NCBI GenBank assembly: GCA_964454025.1
Contig: CAYVRP010000011.1
Coordinates: 40,049-104,048, forward strand
DNA length: 64,000 nt
Direction: 5' to 3'
Origin: JAFGBI01 sp964454025
GTDB lineage: Bacteria > Myxococcota_A > Polyangia > Polyangiales > Polyangiaceae
Shown: positions 24,223-32,086 of the stretch, piece by piece
How the letters are laid out: each line of letters opens with the position of its first letter
Position numbering within the stretch: position 1 is the first letter of the stretch
Notes under the pieces: generated by a model
What the model was told of the DNA's origin: nothing
The model's database searches: none
What the model saw: only the letters and a program-made list of their open reading frames with translations
Translations under genes and position numbers: made by a program

Positions 24223-25260
24223 CTAGCTCAGGATCTGGCCGTCGAGGGCCAGCGCGGCGTAGGTGCGCTCGACCTCGACCAGGAAGACGTACTGCTTGAG
24301 CGTGTAGCCGCGGCGGTCGTGGGGATCGAGGCGCCCCTCGCGGAGCGCGGCGTGCACCTCGGCGATGCCCTCGTCGATGGACACGGCGGGGACGACGCCG
24401 AGCTCGCGCTCGAGCTTGGCGAAGGAGACGTGGTAGTCCCTGAGATCCGGATCGGTGGGCGCCATCACCACCTCGGTGCCCGGGATCTGGTCCCGCACGC
24501 GGTACGCCAGCTGGAGGATGCGCAAGTTGTTCGCGTCGGACCCCACGTTGTACACCTGGCCCCGGACGAGCTCACGCGGCTTCTCCAGCACGGTGGCGAC
24601 CGTGCGCGCCACGTCTCGCACGTGGACGAACGGCCGCCACTGGCGGCCGCCGCCCTCGACGGTGATGCGGCGATCCACGTAGGCGTTCTTGGTCATGACG
24701 TTGATGGCCACGTCGAACCGGGTACGACCGGAAACCCCGAACACGGTCGCGAAGCGGAGCGCCGTCGTCGCGAGGCCGCGCTCGGCCCCGATGGCCTGGA
24801 TGCGCGCTTCGGCCTCCGCCTTGCAGCGCGCGTAGAGCGACACCGGGCGCAGCGGGGCCGCCTCGTCGAGCCGCTCGGTCTCGCCGTGCCCGTAGACGCT
24901 GCAGGAGGAGGCGAACACGAGGCGCGACACCCCCGCCTCGGCGGCGGCGCCGGCGACCCGCACGCTCCCCTCGAGGTTGATGGCGCGCGTCAGCTCGGGG
25001 TCGAGCTCGCAGGAGGGGTCGTTGGAGATCCCGGCGAGGTCCACCACCGCGTCGATCCCCGCGAAATCGGCGGCGGTCACCCGCCGCACGTCCCCGCGCC
25101 TCAGGACGAGGTCGGCCCCGTGGCGGGCGATGGCCGGCGCCAGGGGCTCGACCCCGAAGTAGAACCGATCGAGGACGGTCACCCGGTGACCGCTGCCGAG
25201 CAGGACAGGGACCAGGGTCGACCCGAGGTAGCCGGCGCCGCCGGTGACGAGCACGTGCAT
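24223..25260 (-). CDS. NAD-dependent epimerase/dehydratase, first gene of glycolipid operon
   Basis: A 345-residue extended short-chain dehydrogenase. The N-terminal MHVLVTGGAGYLGSTLVPVL is the NAD-binding motif, SSCSVYGHGE supplies the serine and YARCKAEAE the YxxxK catalytic pair. The middle part TVFGVSGRTRFD and VEGGGRQWRPFVHVRDVAR is typical of nucleotide-sugar epimerases and dehydratases. It probably provides the keto or epimerised sugar used by the aminotransferase that follows. It is the 5' gene of a seven-gene operon ending at 17154, with a 212-bp leader upstream. Confidence 0.85.
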   Translation of the reverse strand: MHVLVTGGAGYLGSTLVPVLLGSGHRVTVLDRFYFGVEPLAPAIARHGADLVLRRGDVRRVTAADFAGIDAVVDLAGISNDPSCELDPELTRAINLEGSVRVAGAAAEAGVSRLVFASSCSVYGHGETERLDEAAPLRPVSLYARCKAEAEARIQAIGAERGLATTALRFATVFGVSGRTRFDVAINVMTKNAYVDRRITVEGGGRQWRPFVHVRDVARTVATVLEKPRELVRGQVYNVGSDANNLRILQLAYRVRDQIPGTEVVMAPTDPDLRDYHVSFAKLERELGVVPAVSIDEGIAEVHAALREGRLDPHDRRGYTLKQYVFLVEVERTYAALALDGQILS

Positions 25261-25278
25261 CGGGCGCCCATATACCCG

Positions 25279-25327
25279 GCTCACCCGCGCCGCGATACTC
25301 CCGCGCGCGGCCCCGGAGCGGGTGAGC
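25279..25327 (-). promoter_or_regulatory. Inverted repeat in leader of the glycolipid operon
   Basis: GCTCACCCGC (25279-25288) and GCGGGTGAGC (25318-25327) are exact 10-base reverse complements 29 bases apart. They sit 18 bases upstream of the epimerase start. The pair could form a leader-RNA stem near the ribosome site. No promoter consensus was recognised in the 212-bp region 25261-25472. Confidence 0.4.
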
Positions 25328-25472
25328 GGCTCGCGCCCCCAGCGCGCCCGCGCCGGCGCGAGGCCGCGGCGCCGGCCGCGCGCGGCGCCCGCAGCCCCCG
25401 CGAACCGGGGGGGACGGTCGCCGCGTGCGGGCAGTCCGGGGCCGCCCCTGCCGACGGCGGCGCCGGCGGCCG

Positions 25473-25877
25473 TCAGGGGCCGAGCGCCTTCTGGACCTTC
25501 TCGCGGACGTCCTCGAGCTTGAAGGGCTTGACGATGTAGCTCCGCGCGCCCGCCTGGATCCCCCGTATCACGTCGGTCGAGCCGCCCTTGGCCGTGATGA
25601 AGATCACCGGCATCTTCCGGGTTTCCGGCATCGCCTTGAACCGGAGCGCCAGCGTGAACCCGTCCATGACCGGCATCATCACGTCGAGCAGGGCCAGGTC
25701 CGGCACGGGCGCGCGGCTCGCGAGCGCGATGGCGCTCGGGCCGTCCCCGGCGACCACCACGTCGTGATCGCGCTCGAAGAGCCGCGCCCGCATGCGGCCG
25801 ATGGCGGGATCGTCGTCGACGATGAGGATCCGCTTGCGGCGCCGGGGCGCCGTCGGCATTCCGGGGGCGGTGCTCAC
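25473..25877 (-). CDS. Single-domain response regulator (CheY-like)
   Basis: A 134-residue receiver domain with nothing attached. ILIVDDDPAIG has the acidic pair, LALLDVMMPVMDGFT the phospho-acceptor aspartate, VIFITAKGG the switch threonine and SYIVKPFKLEDV the conserved lysine, so all catalytic residues are present. The GTG at 25877 gives a six-residue longer N-terminus than the ATG at 25859; neither has a good ribosome site. The partner kinase is not adjacent. The nearest relative by context is the large receiver-like/DUF4388 protein encoded just upstream on the same strand. Confidence 0.88.
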   Translation of the reverse strand: MSTAPGMPTAPRRRKRILIVDDDPAIGRMRARLFERDHDVVVAGDGPSAIALASRAPVPDLALLDVMMPVMDGFTLALRFKAMPETRKMPVIFITAKGGSTDVIRGIQAGARSYIVKPFKLEDVREKVQKALGP

Positions 25878-25996
25878 CGGCGAATGATAGCCCCGCCGTC
25901 ACCCGCGTACAGCCCGGCGCGTGGCCGGCTCCCCCGCCGGTCCTCGCCCGCGGTCGAACCCGCGCGTCGCGGGGCGATCCCGCCCCGGGACGCGGC

Positions 25997-28900
25997 TCAC
26001 GGGACGGTTTCGATCGCTCGCCGGTACCGCGTGCGTCGGGCGTCGTCGCTGAGGATCTCGCAGGCCTCCTCGAGCACCTCGAGGATGAGGGCTACATCGT
26101 CCTTGAGGTCGGCCGTCTTCGCCGTGAGCAGGCGCTCGGGCTCGAACTCCGCGCGCAGCTCCTCGTACCCGCGCCGCACGTCGAACGCGCTGGCGTCGCG
26201 GGGCAGATCGAGCAGGGCGAAGTAGTCGCCCTCGCGGACGAGCGAGAGGCGAGCGACGATTCGCTCGCGCCGCGCGGCGTCGTCCAGCTCGACCTTCCGC
26301 GGCGGCGCCGGGGTGACGGCCGGCGGCGCCGCGGCGACGGCTGGCGGCGCCGTCGGGGCAACGGCCGGCGGCGGCGTCGCGGCGCGCGGCGCCGGGGGCG
26401 CGGTCGGGACCGGCTGCGGCGCACCCGACGGCCGCCGATCGAGGACGCCGAGCTCGACCAGCGCGTAGAGCACGGCCGCGAAGTCCGGCGCCTTGGCGCT
26501 GGCCAGGACCTCGTGCAGCGGCGCGCTGCGCGCCCGGTTGACGTGGAGCTGCTCGTGGTCGGGCAATGCGCACTCGCCGAGCAGCGCGGGCGCGCCCCCG
26601 TCCCCGAAGCGCGCGTTCGGCCCGCCGAGCCGCCGCACCGCGAGCTCGGCGGGCACGACCCGGCGGGCGATCTCCCCCAGCCCCTCGGCGCCGGTGGCGC
26701 CGCCGAACACGGCCGGCTCGGACTTGAGGCGCACCGGCACCTCCGGCTCGAGGCTCGCCGCGCCGCGATCGACCATCATCATCCGACCGAGGATCCACTC
26801 CGCGTGGGCGCGGAGCACCGGCCAGAGCTCGTCCTGCCGGAGGTGCCCGTGGGCGATGAGCGCCGCGCCGGCGTGGCGCCCGAAGCCCGGGATCCGCCGG
26901 GCGAGGCTCATCGCGGCCGTGGCTGTGAGCACGCCGCGCTGCACCAGGAACGCGGTGAGCGACTCCGTCTCCAGGCCCGAGGCGGCGGTGACGAAATCCC
27001 CGTCGCGCAGCACGGCCCGCTGGATCCCCTGCGCGGTCTCGAACGCGACGGCCCCGGTGTACCGGGTGCGCACCAGGATGGCGAGCGCACGGACGGCGTC
27101 GCCCTCCTGCAGCGACGTCGGGATCGTGACCGACGGGGCCGCGCGCGGCGCCAGCGCGCGCGGATCGGACGCGGCCGCGAACGGCTCGTCGAGCAGCTCC
27201 TGCGCCGGGATCGGCATCGCCTGCACGATCGGCGGACCGCTGGAGAGGTGGGGCGACTCCACGGCGCCGGCGATGAAGGCGTTGGACGGCATGCTCGGCG
27301 GCGGGCCCGAGGCGGGGCGGGCGACGGAGCCGGGCAGCACCGGGCGCGCGCCGGGCCGCGCGAGCGACAGCGGGTCCCCGCGCAGCGGCGGGATCGAGCT
27401 CGAGCGGGGGGAGCTCTCGGGGAGCGGACGGGCGCGCGCGGGCCCCGGCGGGGTCGGCCGGCGCGGGGCGTCGCTCGGCGGGATCGGGCTCACCCGCGCG
27501 GGCTGGTTCGGGCGCTCGGGGAGGGGGCTCGCCGCGCGCCGCGCCTCCGGGGCCTGGCGCGGCGTGCGCGCGGAGGGGGGCTCGTTCGTCGGTCGCTGGC
27601 TGGCGGGGCCGCGCGGCTGGTCGCTGCGCGGCGGCGCCGACCCCGGACGGTGGGTGACGTGCTCTGGCTCTCCCCCGACCCGCGGCGGCGGGTTGGTGCT
27701 CGGGTCGAGGGCGGCCGTGGGACTGGAGTGGCTCGGCGGGCTCACTCGACGAGCGGCCTCGCCACGCGGACGGGCCGGCTCCGCGGGACGCTGGGGGCGG
27801 GCGGGCGGCGCCGTGGCGAGCCCATCCGCATCGTCCCGCCCCTTCGGGGAGAGTTGAGGCGGGTTGGCGCCGGGTGCCGGAGCTGCGCCGCTGGCCGCCG
27901 GCGCTTCGGGCGCCTCTGCCGCGGTTCGGGCGCCTCGTTCGGCCACCGGCGGGACCGGCCGCGGGCGCGGCAGCGGCGTCTCCTCTAACTCCGCGCTCCG
28001 TCCGGGCACTTCGGCGGCGGTACCGGGCTGACCGTCATCAGCGTCCCTTGTCGAGCCGGGTGTTCGTCGGGCGGCGCTCAACGGCGCTCCGCCCCGCGTG
28101 GACTCCGCCTCGTCCTCGGTCCAGCCCGGATCCGAGTCGTCCTTGGAGGGCCGCGCGCGGTCCGAGTCGGGCTCGGAGGCGGGGCTCTCCGCCTCGTCGT
28201 CCAGCGGCTCGTCGAGCGCCTCGAGCACCTCCGCGGGGAGGACGGCCTCGAGCTCTGCCTCCGGCGACAGCCGGGCCGGCGGGCGGCTCGAGCCCGTCCG
28301 GGCGTGGCGGATCCGCTGCTCCGCGCTGGCCAGGAGGCGCTGGAGCTCGGCGCTCATCGGTGACTGGGGGAGGTGACCGAAAGGGCTCTCCGCTTCCGGA
28401 TCGGCTCCGGGACGGAGCGGCAGCGCCAGGTCTTCCGGAGATGCGACCGAGCCGGTTCCGAGCGCCGGGTCCTCGGCCATTCCGTCCGTCGCGCCAAGCA
28501 GCGGGACCGCAGCGGGCAGGGCCGGCTCCGGCCCGGCCTCGAGCGGCGCGGCCTTCGCGGGCGCGGGCGGCGCTACGGACGGCGCGGGCAGCGACGGCGC
28601 CGGCAGGTGGGGCGCCGGCAGGGAAGGTGCCGGCAGGGAAGGTGCCGGCAGCGACGCGCCGGGGATCTCCGAGGCTCTGGACCCCGGGGCGGAGCCGCTG
28701 GGCCGCGACGCCAACGGGCGCATCGAGCCGGCGGAGCCGAGGCCCGGATCCGAACCGGGGTTCGGCTTGACGGAGCGGCTGCCGGGCGGCATCAGCGAGC
28801 CGCCCGGCAGCTTGCTCGGCGCCCCGACGAGGGCCTCCACACGCCGCAGCACGCCGAAGACGTCGACCGGACGTGGGAAGAGCTCGGCCCCCAGTCGTTC

Positions 28901-29221
28901 GACTGCGGGATGGGTCGCCATCGCGGCCGGGCCCCGGTCGCTGAAGAGGATTACCCGAGGTGGTGGCGTGAGCCCCAGATCCAGCAAGGCCGCGAGCGCC
29001 GGTGCGGCGGCGGCCACGTCCAGATCGCAGAGCACCAGCGAGGGCATCACCGCCCGGGCGCGGCTGGCCAGCCCGGCGACGGGCACGTCCACGACCGAGT
29101 AGCCGCGCGTGCGGAGCGCCGCGCCCAGCCGCTCCCCCTCGTCCGTGGTGTCGCTCAGGAGGACGATGGGGTCGGCGCTGGGCGGCCCAGGGGGGTCGGA
29201 CGCGGGCGGGGGCGGCACCAC
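25997..29221 (-). CDS. Receiver-like/DUF4388 (PATAN)/J-like fusion protein
   Basis: A 1074-residue cytoplasmic protein. Residues about 18-130 form a degenerate receiver (IVLLSDTTDEGERLGAALRT and SLVLCDLD), with the usual KP loop changed to RPVD. A long Pro/Ala/Ser/Arg-rich disordered region follows, including LPAPS repeats near residues 190-220. A DUF4388/PATAN domain (EGDAVRALAILVRTRYTGAV and AAGALIAHGHLRQDEL-like segments) lies around residues 680-850. The last 75 residues (REGDYFALLDLPRDASAFDV) look like a J domain, but the HPD motif is replaced near EFEPERLL. PATAN proteins are abundant in myxobacteria and linked to regulation and polarity. The GTG at 29221 is the first of two adjacent GTGs. 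Confidence 0.75.
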   Translation of the reverse strand: MVPPPPASDPPGPPSADPIVLLSDTTDEGERLGAALRTRGYSVVDVPVAGLASRARAVMPSLVLCDLDVAAAAPALAALLDLGLTPPPRVILFSDRGPAAMATHPAVERLGAELFPRPVDVFGVLRRVEALVGAPSKLPGGSLMPPGSRSVKPNPGSDPGLGSAGSMRPLASRPSGSAPGSRASEIPGASLPAPSLPAPSLPAPHLPAPSLPAPSVAPPAPAKAAPLEAGPEPALPAAVPLLGATDGMAEDPALGTGSVASPEDLALPLRPGADPEAESPFGHLPQSPMSAELQRLLASAEQRIRHARTGSSRPPARLSPEAELEAVLPAEVLEALDEPLDDEAESPASEPDSDRARPSKDDSDPGWTEDEAESTRGGAPLSAARRTPGSTRDADDGQPGTAAEVPGRSAELEETPLPRPRPVPPVAERGARTAAEAPEAPAASGAAPAPGANPPQLSPKGRDDADGLATAPPARPQRPAEPARPRGEAARRVSPPSHSSPTAALDPSTNPPPRVGGEPEHVTHRPGSAPPRSDQPRGPASQRPTNEPPSARTPRQAPEARRAASPLPERPNQPARVSPIPPSDAPRRPTPPGPARARPLPESSPRSSSIPPLRGDPLSLARPGARPVLPGSVARPASGPPPSMPSNAFIAGAVESPHLSSGPPIVQAMPIPAQELLDEPFAAASDPRALAPRAAPSVTIPTSLQEGDAVRALAILVRTRYTGAVAFETAQGIQRAVLRDGDFVTAASGLETESLTAFLVQRGVLTATAAMSLARRIPGFGRHAGAALIAHGHLRQDELWPVLRAHAEWILGRMMMVDRGAASLEPEVPVRLKSEPAVFGGATGAEGLGEIARRVVPAELAVRRLGGPNARFGDGGAPALLGECALPDHEQLHVNRARSAPLHEVLASAKAPDFAAVLYALVELGVLDRRPSGAPQPVPTAPPAPRAATPPPAVAPTAPPAVAAAPPAVTPAPPRKVELDDAARRERIVARLSLVREGDYFALLDLPRDASAFDVRRGYEELRAEFEPERLLTAKTADLKDDVALILEVLEEACEILSDDARRTRYRRAIETVP
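28577..28651 (-). repeat. 15-bp LPAPS-coding tandem repeat
   Basis: Five to six near-identical 15-bp units encode LPAPS or LPAPH in the disordered region of the fusion protein. Two units (GCCGGCAGGGAAGGT on the plus strand) are exact copies in direct succession, so copy number may vary by slippage. Confidence 0.65.
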
Positions 29222-29254
29222 GAGCGAAGTCTATTCGACCGGCGCGCCGACTGG

Positions 29255-29437
29255 CTAATCGTCGGCGCTTTCCGAGTCTGGCCAGGGCGGCGACTTGGCG
29301 TCATCCTCGCCCCTGGCGAGGCGGCGGGCCACAATGGCCCCCAGCCGCGGCCACCAGCGCGCGCTGATCAGCGCGGCGGCGATGAAGGCCACGAGGAACA
29401 GCTCGCCTCCGGTCAGGCCCAGCACGAGCAGCTTCAT
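29255..29437 (-). CDS. Small single-pass membrane protein, possibly TatA-like
   Basis: A 60-residue protein. A short N-terminus leads into one membrane helix (GGELFLVAFIAAALISARWW), an amphipathic stretch with RLGAIVARRLARG, and an acidic tail. The order (glutamate before the helix, hinge, amphipathic helix, charged tail) resembles TatA/TatE of the twin-arginine translocase, but the FG hinge is not clear and no other tat gene is nearby, so this is only a suggestion. It ends 33 bp before the large fusion protein on the same strand. Its start is only 6 bp from the divergent folK start. Confidence 0.5.
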   Translation of the reverse strand: MKLLVLGLTGGELFLVAFIAAALISARWWPRLGAIVARRLARGEDDAKSPPWPDSESADD

Positions 29438-29443
29438 AGCACG

Positions 29444-30037
29444 ATGTGGAAGCCCCCGAACCCGCCCTCGCGGGCGCCGCGCGCCGTCCGCTACGTCATC
29501 GGCCTCGGGGGCAACCTGGGGGACCGGGTCCTCGCGCTCACCGAAGGGCTGTGGGCGCTCTCGAGGATGGGCGCGCTCCTCGCCGTCTCCTCATTGTACG
29601 AAACGGAGCCCGTGGGCGGTCCACCCCAGGGGCACTACCTCAACGCGGCGGCCCTGCTCGAGACGACCGTCGCGCCCCGGCCGCTGCTGGAGGCGCTCCT
29701 CGCCGCCGAGCGAGCCCTGGGTCGGGTGCGCCGGGAACGCTGGGCCCCGCGCCGCATCGACCTCGACCTGCTCTGGGCGGGGGACCTGATCGTCTCCGAG
29801 CCCGACCTCGAGGTGCCGCACCCACGCCTCGCGGAGCGGGCGTTCGCGCTCGTCCCGTTGCTCGAGGTCGTCCCCGCTGCTCGGGACCCGAGGACCGGCG
29901 AGGCGTATGCGGCCGTGCTCGCGGGCCTGTCCCCGGCGCGGGTGCGGCGGTTCGGCGCGTTCGGCGACCTGGCCCCCTCATGCCGTGACGAAGCGGCACC
30001 TTGCGGGCTCGGCGGCGAGGCGGCGCAGCACCCGTAG
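29444..30037 (+). CDS. folK: FolK, 6-hydroxymethyl-7,8-dihydropterin pyrophosphokinase
   Basis: A 197-residue enzyme of folate biosynthesis that transfers pyrophosphate from ATP to 6-hydroxymethyl-7,8-dihydropterin. YVIGLGGNLGDR is the opening motif, SSLYETEPVGGPPQGHYLNA is the substrate loop, and RERWAPRRIDLDLLW carries the ATP- and metal-binding Arg and Asp residues. An N-terminal extension of about 17 residues and an unusual C-terminal tail are present. ATG 29444 is the only plausible start. No other folate genes are adjacent. Confidence 0.9.
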   Translation: MWKPPNPPSRAPRAVRYVIGLGGNLGDRVLALTEGLWALSRMGALLAVSSLYETEPVGGPPQGHYLNAAALLETTVAPRPLLEALLAAERALGRVRRERWAPRRIDLDLLWAGDLIVSEPDLEVPHPRLAERAFALVPLLEVVPAARDPRTGEAYAAVLAGLSPARVRRFGAFGDLAPSCRDEAAPCGLGGEAAQHP

Positions 30038-30053
30038 GTGTAGACACTCCGGA

Positions 30054-30071
30054 CGCGAGGTGTTACTCGCG
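30054..30071 (+). promoter_or_regulatory. Hairpin upstream of the ATP synthase genes
   Basis: CGCGAG (30054-30059) and CTCGCG (30066-30071) pair around GTGTTA in the 99-bp gap between folK and the b' gene. It could end folK transcription or lie in the ATP synthase leader. Confidence 0.3.
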
Positions 30072-30136
30072 AGGGCCGGTTGCGAGGCGTTCGACGCCGA
30101 TCCGTGGTCCGCCGCGACCCGCCCTCGAGGCCCCCC

Positions 30137-30655
30137 ATGACGATGCTCCTCACCGAAGTCGCCGCGGGCGTCCCCGCCGTCAAGGCGCCTCTCGGGGCGC
30201 TGGTGGCCGCACCCCTGGCGTCGGTGCGGGTCGATTTCGACGCCACCTTCGTCTACGCGGCGCTGCTCTTCGTCGCCCTGATGCTGGCCCTGAACCGCAT
30301 CCTCTTCATCCCGCTGCTGAAGGTGTTCGAGCTGCGCGAGCGGCGCACCGAGGGCGCGCGTGCCGAGGCGCGCGCGCTCCAGGAGCAGGCCGGAGAGCTC
30401 CTGCTCCGCGTCGAGCGCGAGGTCGAGCGCGTGCAGCGGGTCGCCGCCGCGGAGCGGGATCGCGTCCGATCGGAAACCTCCCGGCTCGAGGCCGCCATTC
30501 TCGAGGAGGCGCGCAGCGCGGCCAACCGCATCGTCGAAGAGGGGCGCGCGCGGATCGCCGCCGAGGTCGCCCAGCTCCAGCGCGAGATCGAGGCGCGGAG
30601 CCCGCAGCTCGTGCGGGAGATCGCCGCCAGCGCCCTCGGGCGGGAGGTTTCGTGA
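30137..30655 (+). CDS. ATP synthase F0 subunit b' (AtpF paralogue)
   Basis: A 172-residue subunit of the peripheral stalk of F1Fo ATP synthase. One N-terminal membrane helix (FDATFVYAALLFVALMLAL) is followed by FIPLLKVFELRERRTEG and a long charged alpha-helical coiled coil to the C-terminus, the standard b/b' form. It is the first gene of the cluster. Its stop overlaps the next start by one base (TGATG). The ATG at 30137 is chosen because the membrane helix lies just after it; the frame upstream shows no coding features. Confidence 0.85.
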   Translation: MTMLLTEVAAGVPAVKAPLGALVAAPLASVRVDFDATFVYAALLFVALMLALNRILFIPLLKVFELRERRTEGARAEARALQEQAGELLLRVEREVERVQRVAAAERDRVRSETSRLEAAILEEARSAANRIVEEGRARIAAEVAQLQREIEARSPQLVREIAASALGREVS

Positions 30656-31485
30656 TGGACCGAAGGGTCCATCGCGCGCTCGTCGCGGCGGCGGCCGCCG
30701 TGTTCGCCTGGGGGCTTCACCTGGGCGTCGCCGATGCCAGGCCACCGCGTCACGGTGGGGCGACGCCCCGGGGCGCGGAGGCGGCGGCGCCCGGAGTGGC
30801 CGAGCACGGGGCCGCCCAGCACGGGGCCGCCCAGCACGGGGCCGCCCAGCACGGGACCGCCGAGCACGGGGCCGCCGAGCACGGGGCGCACGGACCGGGG
30901 CACCACGAGGCCCCCGGGGAGATCAACTGGATCTATGGGCTCCTCGGCGAGCGGGAGGGCGTCGAGCCGAGCCTCGCCTTTCGCCCGCCCGGGATGGCGT
31001 CGCCCCTGCTCGCGCTGCTGTTCAACACGGCGCGCGTGTTCGGCGCCGTCTACTACTTCGGGCGCCGGCCGCTCGCCGAGGCGCTCCGGGCGCGACGGGA
31101 CGCCATCCTCAAGGGGATCGAAGAGGCCGCGGCCATGAAGCGCGACGCCGCGGCGCGCCTCGCCGAGTACCAGGCCCGGCTGGATCACATCGATGAGGAA
31201 GTGGCCCGGGTGGAGCGCGAGATGCGCGCCGCCGGCGAGGCGGAGCGGGAGCGGGTGCTCGCGGACGCCCGCCAGCGCCGCGAGGTCATGGAGCGCGACG
31301 CGAGGACGATGGTGGCCCTGGAGGCGAAGGCGGCGATCGAGGACCTGCGGGCGAGCGCGGTGCGCGCCGCGATGGCGCGCGCGCGGGAGGTGCTGGCGAG
31401 CCAGGCCACGGCGGCCGATCAGCGGCGCTTCCTGGACGACTACCTGCGCGCGCTCCGCGGCGCCGAGGCGGGAGAGGCGCCGTGA
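30655..31485 (+). CDS. atpF: ATP synthase F0 subunit b with His-rich N-terminal extension
   Basis: A 276-residue protein, about 110 residues longer than usual b subunits. An N-terminal signal-peptide-like hydrophobic stretch (ALVAAAAAVFAWGLHLGVA) is followed by a His/Gly/Ala repeat (residues about 50-80, unit EHGAAQ), then INWIYGLLG and the ordinary b membrane helix (LLALLFNTARVFGAVYYFG). The rest is the long helical stalk. This arrangement places the repeat outside the membrane, on the periplasmic side. It is the peripheral stalk partner of b'. Its stop overlaps atpH by four bases. Confidence 0.85.
   Translation: MDRRVHRALVAAAAAVFAWGLHLGVADARPPRHGGATPRGAEAAAPGVAEHGAAQHGAAQHGAAQHGTAEHGAAEHGAHGPGHHEAPGEINWIYGLLGEREGVEPSLAFRPPGMASPLLALLFNTARVFGAVYYFGRRPLAEALRARRDAILKGIEEAAAMKRDAAARLAEYQARLDHIDEEVARVEREMRAAGEAERERVLADARQRREVMERDARTMVALEAKAAIEDLRASAVRAAMARAREVLASQATAADQRRFLDDYLRALRGAEAGEAP
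30802..30891 (+). repeat. Six-copy 15-bp tandem repeat in atpF
   Basis: Units of the type CAGCACGGGGCCGCC start at 30802, 30817, 30832, 30847, 30862 and 30877. Units two and three are identical and the others differ at one or a few bases. They encode the HGAAQ/HGAAE repeat. The 15-bp unit keeps the frame, so gain or loss of copies would only change the length of the extension. Confidence 0.85.
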
Positions 31486-32024
31486 GCCTCGCGGCGGTCG
31501 CCGAGCGGTACGCCCGCGCCGTCTGCGAGCTGGCCCTCGAGAGCGGGCAGCTCGAGGCCACGACGCGGCAGGTCACCGACCTGGCGGCCCTCTACGAATC
31601 GAGCCCCGATCTTCGCGCCGTGCTCGACAACCCCATCGTCCCCGAGGCGACGCGCGCCGCGGTGCTCGAGGCCGTCGTGCAGCGGCTGGGGCTCGGGACC
31701 GCCGCCCGCAACACGGTGCGCCTGCTCGTGCGGCGCCGCCGCCTCGCGGCGCTCCCCGAGCTCGCCCGGGCGCTGCGGCGCCTCGCCGACGAGCGGACCG
31801 GGATGATCCGCGCCGTGGTCACCAGCGCGACCCCGCTCGCGGACGCCGACGCGCAGCGGCTGGCCGAACAGCTCGAGCGGTCCAGCCGCCGGAAGGTCGT
31901 GCTCGAGCGGCGCGTCGATCCCACCCTCCTCGCCGGGCTCGTCACCCGCATCGGGGACAAGGTCATCGACGGCAGCCTGCGCGGGCGCCTCGACGCCCTC
32001 GAACGCCGCCTGCTCCGTTCGTGA
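31482..32024 (+). CDS. atpH: ATP synthase F1 subunit delta
   Basis: A 180-residue subunit linking F1 to the peripheral stalk. AAVAERYARAVCELALES is the start typical of delta/OSCP, and the C-terminal domain carries VVTSATPLADADAQRLAEQ and the IGDKVIDGSLRGRLDALE end segment with the conserved glycine. The GTG start at 31482 overlaps the atpF stop by four bases. The length is normal. Confidence 0.93.
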   Translation: MSLAAVAERYARAVCELALESGQLEATTRQVTDLAALYESSPDLRAVLDNPIVPEATRAAVLEAVVQRLGLGTAARNTVRLLVRRRRLAALPELARALRRLADERTGMIRAVVTSATPLADADAQRLAEQLERSSRRKVVLERRVDPTLLAGLVTRIGDKVIDGSLRGRLDALERRLLRS

Positions 32025-32086
32025 GCGACCCCGCGCGCTCCGCCCCACCCGCGAGGTCCGCCCGCCCCGCCCAGTCCGAGGAAACC

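Noticed and set aside
30253..31188. Minus-strand frame with VLGGP repeats opposite atpF
   Set aside because: The repeat is just the antisense reading of the HGAAQ-coding repeat in atpF.
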